Shown here: positions 26,441 through 34,111 of the stretch, piece by piece
Layout of the letters: the number at the start of each line of letters is the position of its first letter
Numbering within the stretch: the stretch's first letter is position 1
From: Collinsella sp.
Lineage (GTDB): Bacteria; Actinomycetota; Coriobacteriia; Coriobacteriales; Coriobacteriaceae
Length of the DNA: 56,787 bases
Direction of reading: 5' to 3'
NCBI GenBank assembly: GCA_019414645.1
Contig: DXLP01000017.1
Coordinates: 1-56,787 of the forward strand
Made by a program: the position numbers and the translations under genes
The notes under the pieces: model-generated
Databases searched by the model: none
Told to the model about the DNA's origin: nothing
Seen by the model: the letters and a program-made list of their open reading frames with translations, nothing else

Positions 26441-26456
26441 CCTAATGTAGATTAGG
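26441..26456. promoter_or_regulatory. Operator O3 (CCTAA-N6-TTAGG)
   Basis: CCTAATGTAGATTAGG, 33 bases centre to centre from O2 and just upstream of the ribosome site of the Cro-like gene. Confidence 0.78.
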
Positions 26457-26468
26457 AAGGAGGTACGG

Positions 26469-26672
26469 ATGAACAGCCTTCAAGGACTGGTGGCGGCCCG
26501 AGTTGCGGAGCTGAACATTACTAAGCAGAGTCTTGCCGACGCTGTCGGGGTATCGCTCGTCACCTTCAACAAGAAGGTATGCGGCGAGTCTGACATCACC
26601 ATCACAGAGGCACGAAAGCTCGCAAAGGCTATCGAGGTGAGCAGCGATGAAGTCTGCCGACTCGCGCCATAG
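26469..26672 (+). CDS. Cro-like HTH protein
   Basis: A 67-residue HTH protein: ITKQSLADAVGVSLVTFNKKVCGE is the helix-turn-helix and ITEARKLAKAIEVSSDEV completes the bundle. It is the first gene rightward of the operator array, with GGAAGGAGG ahead of its ATG. By position it should be the Cro or early activator counterpart of the divergent repressor; an excisionase role is less likely. Confidence 0.72.
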   Translation: MNSLQGLVAARVAELNITKQSLADAVGVSLVTFNKKVCGESDITITEARKLAKAIEVSSDEVCRLAP

Positions 26673-26781
26673 CGAAAGTAAGCCCAAGACCCCGCGCGAG
26701 ATAGCGCTCGACACCATGTGCTCGACGCTTCGGGCGGCGTACCGGGAATGGGAGAGGAAGGAGGGGAGCAAGAGACAGTGA
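26647..26781 (+). CDS. Small early protein (44 residues)
   Basis: The frame MKSADSRHSESKPKTPREIA through KEGSKRQ overlaps the end of the Cro-like gene and its TGA overlaps the GTG start of the next gene (GTGA). Chained overlaps on both sides support translation. Basic and charged; no family recognised. Confidence 0.5.
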   Translation: MKSADSRHSESKPKTPREIALDTMCSTLRAAYREWERKEGSKRQ

Positions 26782-27128
26782 GGCAATGGTCGACACGTGA
26801 GATCCGGTACCTGAAGGAACACGCCGGCGACGGCGCCAAGGAGATAGCCAAGGCGCTCGGACGGACTACCGAGGCCGTGAAGCTCCAGGCAAGGAAGTGC
26901 GGCATATCGCTCCGGCAGCGCTGGATGTGCCCGAAGTGCGGGCGCATGACGTTCAAGCCGCTGAACAAGGCGAACGGCTGGTGCGCGGAGTGCACGAAGG
27001 AGGGCCACGTGGCAGACCTCAGGGAGCAGGCCAGCGCGATGCGCGAGGAGGCTGCGAGGTCCAAGCGGAACGACCGCGAGCGGCAGAGGTGCTACAGCGC
27101 CAAGAGCCGCGCGAAAAAGTCCCAATAA
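26778..27128 (+). CDS. HTH / zinc-ribbon DNA-binding protein
   Basis: A 116-residue protein with two parts. The N-terminal WSTREIRYLKEHAGDGAKEI plus ALGRTTEAVKLQARKCGIS is a SANT/HTH-like DNA-binding fold common in phage regulators. CPKCGRMTF...CAEC is a zinc ribbon, followed by a basic tail. The GTG at 26778 overlaps the stop of the small upstream gene; AAGGAGG lies somewhat far upstream. Likely an early regulator. Confidence 0.65.
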   Translation: MRQWSTREIRYLKEHAGDGAKEIAKALGRTTEAVKLQARKCGISLRQRWMCPKCGRMTFKPLNKANGWCAECTKEGHVADLREQASAMREEAARSKRNDRERQRCYSAKSRAKKSQ

Positions 27129-27187
27129 TAAAGACCCTAAAAAACACCCTAGCCCTGACCTGCGGAAACATCAGAAGGGAACACAAG

Positions 27188-27469
27188 ATGTACACATACA
27201 AAGAAGCGAGCGCCCCCAGCTACCAACTTGTGAGCACTCGCCGAAACAGCCCCAGACATGAGGCTCAGACCATCATAGCACCCAAGCCATACCGACCGAC
27301 CGTCCGCGAGCAGCTCGACTCCGATGCGTTCAGGGCGGGGGCCATGGTCGGCTTCATCGCCGCCGCGGTCCTGTTCGCGGCGATCCTGACCGTCTTCGTC
27401 CTCCCGACGATGGGCGGCGCGGTCCAGGCTGCCAAGGCCGCATGCGCTGCGGGGGCCGTCAATGCGTAA
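27188..27469 (+). CDS. Small single-pass membrane protein
   Basis: A 93-residue protein: a polar N-terminus of about 50 residues, one strong transmembrane helix (GAMVGFIAAAVLFAAILTVF), and an Ala-rich tail. ATG at 27188 after AGAAGGGAACACAAG. It overlaps the next gene by eight bases. No family recognised; superinfection exclusion is one possibility. Confidence 0.55.
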   Translation: MYTYKEASAPSYQLVSTRRNSPRHEAQTIIAPKPYRPTVREQLDSDAFRAGAMVGFIAAAVLFAAILTVFVLPTMGGAVQAAKAACAAGAVNA

Positions 27470-27800
27470 CGACGAGAGATACCGCCAGAAGCCGATGAGC
27501 AACCAGCTCGAGATATTCGGCCTCGGCGCGGACGGCGAGCAGGACATGGCCGAGGCGCGCACATGGATAGGCGAGCACCCGCGGGCGTGGGACTTCATGG
27601 TCGAGCAGGCCACCCGCCTCAACCGCAAGGGCTACGTCTCGATCAACTACCTCATCCACATGGTGCGCAACGAGCTGCACGTCGGCGTGAAGAACGGCCT
27701 CGCGCCGAGCCTCGCCCGCATCATGGAGGCGCGCTACCCGCACCTGAGGCACGCATTCAACAAGCACCGCTCGAAATCGGACGGTTTTGTCGATGAGTAG
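27462..27800 (+). CDS. Hypothetical early phage protein
   Basis: A 112-residue soluble protein with MAEARTWIGEHPRAWDFMVE and LNRKGYVSINYLIHMVRNEL. This resembles a small phage family often annotated hypothetical near recombination genes. It overlaps the genes on both sides by eight bases, so it is part of a tightly coupled operon. Confidence 0.65.
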   Translation: MRNDERYRQKPMSNQLEIFGLGADGEQDMAEARTWIGEHPRAWDFMVEQATRLNRKGYVSINYLIHMVRNELHVGVKNGLAPSLARIMEARYPHLRHAFNKHRSKSDGFVDE

Positions 27801-28161
27801 GAGCAGGAGGACCGCCAAGGACGCGGGCACGAGGTTCGAGCGACTGGTCGCCGACTACCTCGCCGGGAGGCTGGGGAGCGACATCGACAGGCAGGTCAAG
27901 ACCGGCTCGCACGACACGGGAGACATCCGCGGCGTGTCGATGGCCGGGCGGGGCATCGCGATCGAGTGCAAGGACTACCAGGGAAGGCACGAGCTGCCCA
28001 AGTGGCTGCGCGAGGCGGAGACCGAGCGCAGGAACCGCGGGGCCGAATACGGCGTGGTCGTCTGGAAGCGCCGCGGGACCGCCATCCCCGGCGAGCAGTT
28101 CGTGACCATGACATTGGAGACGTTCGCGGCGATGCTCGCGGGCGCAGGCAGGGAGGAATAG
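27793..28161 (+). CDS. Putative PDDEXK-type nuclease / Holliday-junction resolvase-like
   Basis: A 122-residue protein: an N-terminal helix G-T-R-F-E-R-L-V-A-D-Y-L, then D-T-G-D-I-R-G-V and IAIECKDYQG. The D...E-x-K arrangement is the PD-(D/E)xK nuclease core seen in phage resolvases and Hjc-like proteins. It probably processes recombination or replication intermediates with the ERF protein encoded downstream. The ATG at 27793 overlaps the previous stop. Confidence 0.7.
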   Translation: MSRSRRTAKDAGTRFERLVADYLAGRLGSDIDRQVKTGSHDTGDIRGVSMAGRGIAIECKDYQGRHELPKWLREAETERRNRGAEYGVVVWKRRGTAIPGEQFVTMTLETFAAMLAGAGREE

Positions 28162-28163
28162 CA

Positions 28164-28376
28164 ATGGAGAGCACAAACATACCGGTGGAGATCGAGGCCA
28201 AGTTCAAGCAGGCCACCGTTAAGGGCGGCGTCGCCGTCCTGCAGTTCGAGGTCGACACGGAGGACAGCGCGGCGTTCGAGGCCATCCGCAAGAGCGGCGA
28301 GGAGGTCTGGCTGTCCATCCAGAGCAAGCAGCCCCAGATCCTGTTCGTGAGCCACGACGGGGAGGTGACCGAGTGA
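28164..28376 (+). CDS. Hypothetical early protein (70 residues)
   Basis: Starts MESTNIPVEIEAKFKQATVK; acidic, all-beta-looking, with VEIEAKFKQAT and VLQFEVDTED. GGAGGAATAGCA precedes the ATG. No family recognised. Its TGA overlaps the ATG of the next gene. Confidence 0.6.
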   Translation: MESTNIPVEIEAKFKQATVKGGVAVLQFEVDTEDSAAFEAIRKSGEEVWLSIQSKQPQILFVSHDGEVTE

Positions 28377-28597
28377 TGGAGGACTACAAGGGAATGTTCG
28401 CCGAGCTGGCCGACCTCGCCACGGAGGAGCAGGCGATGTTCACCATCTCGGTCATAACGAAGTCCGACGAGGCGTTCGACAAGTTCATGGACGCGCGCGA
28501 GAGGCTCGCCAAGTGGATCGTCGAGCACGCGGTGGTCATCGACGAGGCGCTAACCGAGAGGAAGTACAACCGGATGCTCAACGAGGAGGTCAGGTAA
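28376..28597 (+). CDS. Hypothetical early protein (73 residues)
   Basis: Small acidic helical protein, MEDYKGMFAELADLATEEQA at its start. The ATG at 28376 shares a base with the upstream stop, and its own stop forms TAATG with the next start. No family recognised. Confidence 0.6.
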   Translation: MEDYKGMFAELADLATEEQAMFTISVITKSDEAFDKFMDARERLAKWIVEHAVVIDEALTERKYNRMLNEEVR

Positions 28598-29490
28598 TGT
28601 CCGAGAAGAACGGGGCCGAGGAGGTCGTCGCCGAGGTCATCGAGGAGCAGGGGGCGTCCGACCTCGTCGTCACGTACTCGCCGTCCGTCATCAGCGCCAA
28701 CTTCGACGCGCTGGAGGCCCACGTCCGCGCGAAGGTCGCGGACTACGAGGGCGCCAAGTACGACTTGACCAAGGACGACTCCATCAAGGAGGCGAAGCAC
28801 GACCGCTCCTACCTCAACGGGCTCAAGTCCGAGATAGAGGAGCGCCGAAAGGCCGTGAAGCGCGAGTACAACAAGCCGCTCGCCGCCTTCGAGAAGCGCT
28901 GCAAGGAGATCACGTCCATCATCGACGGCGCGTCGGACGGCATCAAGGCGCAGCTCGACGAGGCGGAGGAGAGGCGCAGGGCGGGCGCGAGGGCCGCACT
29001 CGAGGCCCACTACAGGGAGTTCGCGGAGCTCCTCTCGCCGGTCGTGCCCTACGAGCGCCTGCACGACGACAGATGGCTCAACAAGTCGTTCGGCGAGGTG
29101 AAGGCCAAGAAGGCCCTCGAGGACAAGGTCTCAGCCGTCGCGCGCGACTGGGACACGCTCAAGGCCCAGCGCGACTCCATGGCCCACTACGAGGTCGCCG
29201 AGCGCGAGCTGTTCCGCACGCTCGACCTTGGCTCGGCGCTCAACGCCGCCCGCGCCGCCGACGAGGAGGACGCCCGCATCGCCGCCATGCGCGAGGCGGT
29301 AGAGTCCACGCCCGCGCCGCGTCCCGCACCGAGGCGCCAGGCGGAACCCGCCGCCGCGGCGCGCCCCGAGCCGTCCTGCGCGTGGACGGTCGAGATCCCG
29401 TCCGCCACGCGCTCGCAGATGGAGCTGCTCGCCGCGGCGCTGCGCGAGCGCGGCATCACCGGCACCATCAAGTGCAAGGGGGTGTGCTAG
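28597..29490 (+). CDS. DUF1351-like phage recombination-associated protein
   Basis: A 297-residue protein with long coiled-coil helices (KSEIEERRKAVKREYNKPLA, AAFEKRCKEI, QLDEAEERRRAG) and the pattern of DUF1351, often found next to ERF or RecT annealing proteins. It has an Ala/Pro-rich linker (residues 245-265) and a C-terminal small domain with SATRSQMELLAAALRERGI. The ERF gene starts immediately after its stop, supporting a joint role in phage DNA recombination. Confidence 0.7.
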   Translation: MSEKNGAEEVVAEVIEEQGASDLVVTYSPSVISANFDALEAHVRAKVADYEGAKYDLTKDDSIKEAKHDRSYLNGLKSEIEERRKAVKREYNKPLAAFEKRCKEITSIIDGASDGIKAQLDEAEERRRAGARAALEAHYREFAELLSPVVPYERLHDDRWLNKSFGEVKAKKALEDKVSAVARDWDTLKAQRDSMAHYEVAERELFRTLDLGSALNAARAADEEDARIAAMREAVESTPAPRPAPRRQAEPAAAARPEPSCAWTVEIPSATRSQMELLAAALRERGITGTIKCKGVC

Positions 29491-30048
29491 ATGGCCGACG
29501 AGGAGATGACGCTCTCCCAGGCGATAGCCAAGGTGCAGCGCTCCGTGACAGTCCCCAAGGCGCGCTACAACGCATTCGGGAAGTTCAGCTACCGCTCGTT
29601 CGAGGACATCGTCGCCGCGCTCAAGGAGCCCTGCAAGGAGGCGGGCGTGGCGTTCACGCTCCGGGACGGCATCTGCAAGGTGGGCGACCGCTACTACGTC
29701 GAGGCGACGTGCACGCTGTTCTTCGAGGACGGGCACGGCGATGCGAGGGAGTTCAAGGCCTACGCCCGCGAGGCGGAGCACAAGAGCGGCTCCGACGACG
29801 CGCAGGTGACCGGGATGGCGTCGAGCTACGCGCGCAAGTACGCGCTCTGCGGGCTGTTCGCCATCGACGGGCAGAGCGATCCGGACGCGCTCTCGGACAA
29901 GCCCGAGAAGGAGCCGCCCGAGAGCGGCGGCTTCACGGCGAAGTGCAAGGCCTGCGGCACGGCCTACACCTTCGAGTCGAAAGAGCAGTACGAGGAGTTC
30001 AAGAAGCACCCCGGCTGCTGCGCCACGCCGACGTGGCGCGTCCTGTAG
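29491..30048 (+). CDS. ERF-family single-strand annealing protein
   Basis: A 185-residue recombinase. ERF core hallmarks are YNAFGKFSYRSFEDIVAALK (residues 26-45), the GVAFTLRD strand and GMASSYARKYALCGLFAID, the conserved S-Y-x-R-K-Y-x-L block. A C-terminal zinc-ribbon-like C-x-x-C...C-C follows an acidic linker. It anneals complementary single strands during phage replication, acting with the SSB encoded nearby. Confidence 0.88.
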   Translation: MADEEMTLSQAIAKVQRSVTVPKARYNAFGKFSYRSFEDIVAALKEPCKEAGVAFTLRDGICKVGDRYYVEATCTLFFEDGHGDAREFKAYAREAEHKSGSDDAQVTGMASSYARKYALCGLFAIDGQSDPDALSDKPEKEPPESGGFTAKCKACGTAYTFESKEQYEEFKKHPGCCATPTWRVL

Positions 30049-30051
30049 GCC

Positions 30052-30399
30052 ATGCAGGACATGTACGCGCAGCGCGAGGAGCTGTTCGAGCGCCTCATGG
30101 CGGAGCTGGACACGCTCAGGCGGACGGGCCAGCAGTACGCCGAGAACGAGGCGGACTACCGCAGGGCGCTGCGCATCGCCATCCTCGAGGAGCGCTCCAA
30201 GGGCACGCCGGTGACCATCATCGGCGACCTGTGCCGGGGGCGCGAGGAGATAGCCGAGAAGAAGCAGCTGCGCGACTGCGCCGAAGCTCTCTACAAGGCA
30301 TCGAGCGAGGCGATCATGGCCCTCAAGCTGCGAATCAAGACAGTGGACGCCGACATCCAGAGGACATGGACGAGCGGCGGAGAGGAGACATACAGATGA
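30052..30399 (+). CDS. Hypothetical coiled-coil early protein
   Basis: A 115-residue, mostly helical protein, MQDMYAQREELFERLMAELD at its start and IGDLCRGREEIAEKKQLRDC in the middle. Similar small proteins sit between ERF and SSB genes in other phages. Function unknown. Its stop overlaps the ssb start (ATGA). Confidence 0.6.
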   Translation: MQDMYAQREELFERLMAELDTLRRTGQQYAENEADYRRALRIAILEERSKGTPVTIIGDLCRGREEIAEKKQLRDCAEALYKASSEAIMALKLRIKTVDADIQRTWTSGGEETYR

Positions 30400-30995
30400 G
30401 CATCAACAGAGTGGTGGTGTCGGGCAATCTGACCCGAGACCCCGAGCTACGCGTCACGCCGGGCGGCACGCAGGTGCTGGGCTTCGGCGTGGCCGTCAAC
30501 GACCGCCGCCGCAACCAGCAGACGGGGGAGTGGGAGGACTACCCCAACTTCATCGACTGCACCATGTTCGGCAACCGCGCCGAGGCGCTCTCGCGCATCC
30601 TGCACAAGGGCATGAAGGTCGCCATCGAGGGGAAGCTGCGCTACAGCTCCTGGGAGGACAAGAACGGGGGCGGCAGGCGCTCGAAGGTCGAGATCATCCC
30701 CGACGAGGTCGTCCTCATGAGCCAGAACCCCAACGGCCAGCAGGCCTCGCAACAGTACGCGCCGCAGGGATACCAGCAGCAGTACGCGCCGCAGCAGGCG
30801 CCGCAAACCGCCCCGCAGGCGTATGTCCCGCAACCGGCGCCCCAGCAGCCCGCGCCGCAGTGGAGCGCCCAGCAGGCCTACCAGCAGGCCCCGCAGGCGG
30901 CTCCGCAGCGACCCCAGCAGGCACCGCAGGCCGCCCCGCAGCCGGCACCCGCCAAGCAGCAGCTGGACGTGTACGACGAGGACATCCCGTTCTGA
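30396..30995 (+). CDS. ssb: Single-stranded DNA-binding protein
   Basis: A 199-residue SSB: an OB-fold (residues 1-110) starting INRVVVSGNLTRDPELR, with DYPNFIDCTMFGNRAEAL and VAIEGKLRYSSWED. Then a Gln/Pro/Ala-rich linker of about 75 residues and the canonical acidic tip DEDIPF, which recruits partner proteins. It protects single-stranded phage DNA and works with the ERF protein. Confidence 0.95.
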   Translation: MSINRVVVSGNLTRDPELRVTPGGTQVLGFGVAVNDRRRNQQTGEWEDYPNFIDCTMFGNRAEALSRILHKGMKVAIEGKLRYSSWEDKNGGGRRSKVEIIPDEVVLMSQNPNGQQASQQYAPQGYQQQYAPQQAPQTAPQAYVPQPAPQQPAPQWSAQQAYQQAPQAAPQRPQQAPQAAPQPAPAKQQLDVYDEDIPF

Positions 30996-31105
30996 TGGGG
31001 CGCGTACCCGACATCATCCGCGACCACTGGGAGGCGGCCCTTTTCGCCACCTCCTTCTCCGCGGGTTTCCTGTTCTTCTCCTCGCTTCTATGGGGGTGGT
31101 TCTGA
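30995..31105 (+). CDS. Very small membrane peptide
   Basis: 36 residues, MGRVPDIIRDHWEAALFATS and then a hydrophobic helix AGFLFFSSLLWGW. It is linked to both neighbours by TGATG overlaps, which supports translation. Role unknown. Confidence 0.5.
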   Translation: MGRVPDIIRDHWEAALFATSFSAGFLFFSSLLWGWF

Positions 31106-31962
31106 TGGCATTCACCGTGTTCGACAGCTTCGCCGAGGTCTACGACGACTTCGACGAGAGCGACACCGAGGACATGCGCGACCGCGCGGTGCTCGCCGAC
31201 GCGATCATGATGTACGGCCTGCACGGAGTCGAACCCGACCTCCCGAAGCACCTGCGCCGCGTGTTCAAGGCCATGAAGAACGCCATCGACAACTCTAAGG
31301 ACGCGCGCGGCAGGGGCGGGAAGGGCGGCCGACCACGCAAGAAACCGACTGTCGACAAACCCGAATCGCAGGTTTCCGAAAGTGAAAACCTAGGTTTTCC
31401 AAACGTGAAACCAGTTTCCGACAAACCTGAAACGCAGGTTTCCGAAAGTGAAAACCCTAACCTAACCTACCCTAGCCTGTCCTGTACTGAACTGATCTGT
31501 GATGAGGGCGATGCCCCAGCCGCGCCGCCCGAGTTCGAGCCGCCGTCGCTGGAGGAGGCCCGCGGTTACTTCGGCGCCAACTGCCTGAACGGCGACCCGG
31601 ACGCCTTCTGGGCCTTTTTCGAGTCGCAGGGCTGGGTCAAGAGCAACGGCCAGCCGGTGAGCAACTGGGGCGCCCTGGCACTCGACTGGTCCAGGCGCCA
31701 GAAGCGCATCGACGCCGACGACCGTGCGATGGGCAAGCCGACCGCCTCGGAGGTCGAGGCCGCGACGTTCAGGCCCGCGAGGACGCCCGAGGAGGCGCTG
31801 GCCGAGCAGGAGCGCCGGTGGGCCGCCGAGCACCCGGGCATCGACCCGGGCAAGGTCGAGGCCCCGCGGGGCACGACCGCGAGCAGGGACCAGTTCGGGC
31901 TGTACCAGGACGCGCAGAGGCTGCTGGCCGCCCGCGCCGCGTGCGAGGGGAGGCTCTCATGA
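31105..31962 (+). CDS. DUF6291-type phage replication protein (replisome organizer-like)
   Basis: A 285-residue protein. The N-terminal 85 residues match DUF6291: a short acidic helix, AVLADAIMMYGLHGVEPDLP, a helix ending in KNAIDNSKDARG, then GGKGGRPRKKP. A repetitive linker follows (DKPESQVSESEN and DKPETQVSESEN), then a C-terminal domain with WAFFESQGWVKSNGQPV-type sequence common to replication initiators. The linker DNA is a tandem repeat that could be an origin. The TGATG start is coupled to the upstream peptide. Confidence 0.7.
   Translation: MAFTVFDSFAEVYDDFDESDTEDMRDRAVLADAIMMYGLHGVEPDLPKHLRRVFKAMKNAIDNSKDARGRGGKGGRPRKKPTVDKPESQVSESENLGFPNVKPVSDKPETQVSESENPNLTYPSLSCTELICDEGDAPAAPPEFEPPSLEEARGYFGANCLNGDPDAFWAFFESQGWVKSNGQPVSNWGALALDWSRRQKRIDADDRAMGKPTASEVEAATFRPARTPEEALAEQERRWAAEHPGIDPGKVEAPRGTTASRDQFGLYQDAQRLLAARAACEGRLS
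31353..31456 (+). repeat. Iteron-like direct repeats inside the replication gene
   Basis: Two 38-base copies (31353-31390 and 31419-31456) match at 36 positions. Within them AGGTTTCCGAAAGTGAAAAC recurs at 31370 and 31436, and a degenerate third copy, AGGTTTTCCAAACGTGAAAC, is at 31392. An AT-richer stretch follows (about 31455-31510). Origins built from iterons inside the initiator gene are known from lambda O. Confidence 0.6.
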
Positions 31963-32411
31963 TCCTCGACGCGGGCCTGCTGAGGGGATGGCCGAAGGAG
32001 CGCGCCGAGCTGTACGGCAAGCCCCACCTCGGGGCGAGGTACACGCACGACACGGCATATGAGCCGACGCAGGCCCGGTGCGCGGTGTGCGGAAGGCGCG
32101 CCTCCAACTGCCACCACGTCGCCCGCAGGTCATGGGGGAAGACGTTCAGGCTCGTCACGCCCAACGGGGTGTGGGAGCTGCGCAGCCCGCTGTTCGCCCT
32201 ATGCGGCTCCGGCACGACCGGGTGCCACGGGAAGTTCCACGACGGCAGCCTCAGGGCCGAGTGGGTATGGCGCACCGGGGCGGCCGAGGAGGCATGGTGG
32301 TCCGGCACACTGCTCAGGGAGTACCCGCCGCACAGCCCCGACCTCTACATGTTCGGCTACTGGGCCATCACCGACCGATACGGAAACGAGATCATCCGAG
32401 AGGTGAAATGA
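31959..32411 (+). CDS. Putative HNH/zinc-binding nuclease-like protein
   Basis: A 150-residue protein with C-A-V-C-G-R-R-A-S-N-C-H-H at residues 37-49, then C-G-S-G-T-T-G-C-H-G-K-F-H. This is the arrangement of a treble-clef HNH fold with an unusual spacer. The motif resembles phage 'HNH-like' proteins of Gram-positive hosts. Nuclease activity is not certain because the second histidine region is short. The start overlaps the upstream stop (ATGA). Confidence 0.55.
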   Translation: MILDAGLLRGWPKERAELYGKPHLGARYTHDTAYEPTQARCAVCGRRASNCHHVARRSWGKTFRLVTPNGVWELRSPLFALCGSGTTGCHGKFHDGSLRAEWVWRTGAAEEAWWSGTLLREYPPHSPDLYMFGYWAITDRYGNEIIREVK

Positions 32412-32818
32412 CGATGGAGATCACCAACTGCGAGCAGTACGTGCTCGCCGAGCTCGACTACGAGCAGCGCCGCAACGAGCGCCTCGTGGCCGAGAACAAC
32501 AAGCTGGCCAAGCAGCTCGACGCCATGACCAAGATGGCCAACGGCTACCGACAGATCATCAACCGGCCCAAGACGCCCATTGAGGAGCAGGCCGACAGGG
32601 TCATGCGCGAGGAGATGCTGACCCGCTTCACCTACGCCGAGGTCACGGACGTCAAGAGCGCGTTCAGCGGAAGGCTGCTCGACTTCGACGAATGGTGCCA
32701 CGATGCGATGCGATATGTGGCGCTGGCGGACGGCGTCGGCGAGGAGGAGTTCATCCGGTTCATGCGCCGGGACCTCAAGAGGATTTACGACAAGAAGGTG
32801 GCCAGGAGTGTCGAATAG
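32408..32818 (+). CDS. Hypothetical coiled-coil protein
   Basis: 136 residues with an N-terminal coiled coil (CEQYVLAELDYEQRRNERLV and AENNKLAKQLD) and a C-terminal helical part ending EFIRFMRRDLKRIYDK. No family recognised. The ATG at 32408 overlaps the upstream stop. Confidence 0.6.
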   Translation: MTMEITNCEQYVLAELDYEQRRNERLVAENNKLAKQLDAMTKMANGYRQIINRPKTPIEEQADRVMREEMLTRFTYAEVTDVKSAFSGRLLDFDEWCHDAMRYVALADGVGEEEFIRFMRRDLKRIYDKKVARSVE

Positions 32819-32855
32819 AGGCCGCCGTGCCCGACAAGAGCGGCAGGGCGGGCCG

Positions 32856-33254
32856 ATGAATGACGAGAAGGCCATCGCCGCGGCCATCCACGCCGGGCTC
32901 CAGAGCGACGACGTGACCGACCTGTACACGGGCGACTGCAGGGGCTGCGGCGAGTGCTGCTCGCGCTTCCTGCCCGTGAGCCCGTTCGACCGGGTGCGCC
33001 TCGAGGCGTACGTGCGCCGGAACGGAATCGAGCCCGCCGAGCCCAGGGCGGAGTACGACCTGCTGTGCCCTTACCTCACGGGCGGGCGAGAGTGCGCGGT
33101 CTACGCCGCGAGGCCCGAGATCTGCCGCGCCTACCGGTGCGACAGGCACAAGAGGGGCGAGCTGGGCATATTCTTCGGCGCTGAGTGCGCCGAGGTGACC
33201 GACATGCGCGCGCTCGCGGAATCCATGGCCGGCGACGTCTATGGATGCGAATAG
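32856..33254 (+). CDS. YkgJ-type cysteine-cluster protein
   Basis: A 132-residue protein with C-R-G-C-G-E-C-C near residue 25, then CPYL...C-A-V-Y-A-A-R-P-E-I-C-R-A-Y-R-C. This is the zinc- or iron-sulfur-binding pattern of the YkgJ/UPF0153 family. Function in phages is unknown. The ATG at 32856 is preferred; a GTG at 32808 that overlaps the upstream stop would add 16 basic residues. Confidence 0.7.
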   Translation: MNDEKAIAAAIHAGLQSDDVTDLYTGDCRGCGECCSRFLPVSPFDRVRLEAYVRRNGIEPAEPRAEYDLLCPYLTGGRECAVYAARPEICRAYRCDRHKRGELGIFFGAECAEVTDMRALAESMAGDVYGCE

Positions 33255-33276
33255 GAACCGAATGGAAGGAATACCG

Positions 33277-33555
33277 ATGACCGACGAGAAGAAGACCGGC
33301 GAGACGTCCGAGACGCCATACCCCGGGACGCTTAGCTGGGCGGCGACGCGGTTGCTGGAGGCAATCGGAGAGGCCGCGAAGGCCGCCGCCGAGATGCTGT
33401 GGGAGAGCATCACACGCGTGTTCAGAGACGCCCGCCGTCTCATGAGGAAGCTCGCGAAGGCGCTCGACCCGAAGTGGCAGCGCCGCCGCCGTCGCGCACT
33501 CGCCCGCTCGCGCCGCAACAACCTGTACCTGAAGAGTATCGGGAGGTGCCGGTGA
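33277..33555 (+). CDS. Hypothetical basic protein (92 residues)
   Basis: Acidic N-terminus, an amphipathic helix (ATRLLEAIGEAAKAAAEMLW), and a very basic C-terminus (QRRRRRALARSRRNN). GGAAGGAAT precedes the ATG at 33277; a start at 33241 is possible. Could bind nucleic acid; no family recognised. Confidence 0.55.
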   Translation: MTDEKKTGETSETPYPGTLSWAATRLLEAIGEAAKAAAEMLWESITRVFRDARRLMRKLAKALDPKWQRRRRRALARSRRNNLYLKSIGRCR

Positions 33556-33585
33556 TGGGCGGCAAGTACAGGAAGGAGCGGGGGA

Positions 33586-33810
33586 ATGGCTAGGAACGTC
33601 TACGGCGGCTACTGCCGCGAGTGCGGCAGGTGGACGCCTCCCGGGTTCGGGCACTTCGAGCGCTACCGCGGCGGCTGGCGCGTCCACTGCGTCGAGTGCG
33701 CGAGCGGGCGGAAGCTGCCGCCCGAGGGCGACCAGGCGGCGCGGGACATGCGGCGCCACGTCAGGAACATGGTGAACGACGGAAGGTACGGAAAGAGGGG
33801 ATACAGATGA
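33586..33810 (+). CDS. Small zinc-ribbon protein (74 residues)
   Basis: YCRECGRWTPP and HCVECASGRKLPP give two C-x-x-C knuckles spaced like a zinc ribbon, then a basic helix. GGAGCGGGGG precedes the ATG. No specific family. Confidence 0.6.
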   Translation: MARNVYGGYCRECGRWTPPGFGHFERYRGGWRVHCVECASGRKLPPEGDQAARDMRRHVRNMVNDGRYGKRGYR

Positions 33811-34004
33811 CGGGGAACGAGAGACCGGACATCTATGCGGACGGACTCCGGGAGGAGCGCTGCGAGAACTGCCTGCACTGCTGCGCGACGGTGCTGCGCA
33901 CCGTCCACGGCGTGGAGCGCACGGAGTACGAGTGCGAGCGGCGCCCGGAGTTCGTTCACAGGACGCAGGCGGAGGCCGTATGCAACTACTGGGAGGCGCG
34001 ATGA
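33807..34004 (+). CDS. Small cysteine-rich protein (65 residues)
   Basis: CENCLHCCATVL...YECERRPEF...AVCNYWEAR resembles small phage proteins with a C-x-x-C-x-x-C-C core, presumably metal-binding. Overlaps both neighbours by four bases. Confidence 0.6.
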   Translation: MTGNERPDIYADGLREERCENCLHCCATVLRTVHGVERTEYECERRPEFVHRTQAEAVCNYWEAR

Positions 34005-34111
34005 GCGGATGGGACGAGTTCGGCCGCGAGCAAGACATGGCCGCGGCGAGGGCCGTCGGCTACCTCGAGGGCATGTACGACGTGGCCGTCGCCAGGAAGT
34101 GGGTGGCGTAG
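34001..34111 (+). CDS. Very small protein (36 residues)
   Basis: MSGWDEFGREQDMAAARAVG... fits exactly between an ATGA overlap at its start and a TAGATG junction at its end. The neat junctions support it; role unknown. Confidence 0.45.
   Translation: MSGWDEFGREQDMAAARAVGYLEGMYDVAVARKWVA

Noticed and set aside
29073..30995. A 640-codon plus-strand open frame
   Set aside because: Only its last 199 codons are real (ssb, from the ATG at 30396); the rest is an out-of-frame reading of the DUF1351, ERF and coiled-coil genes.
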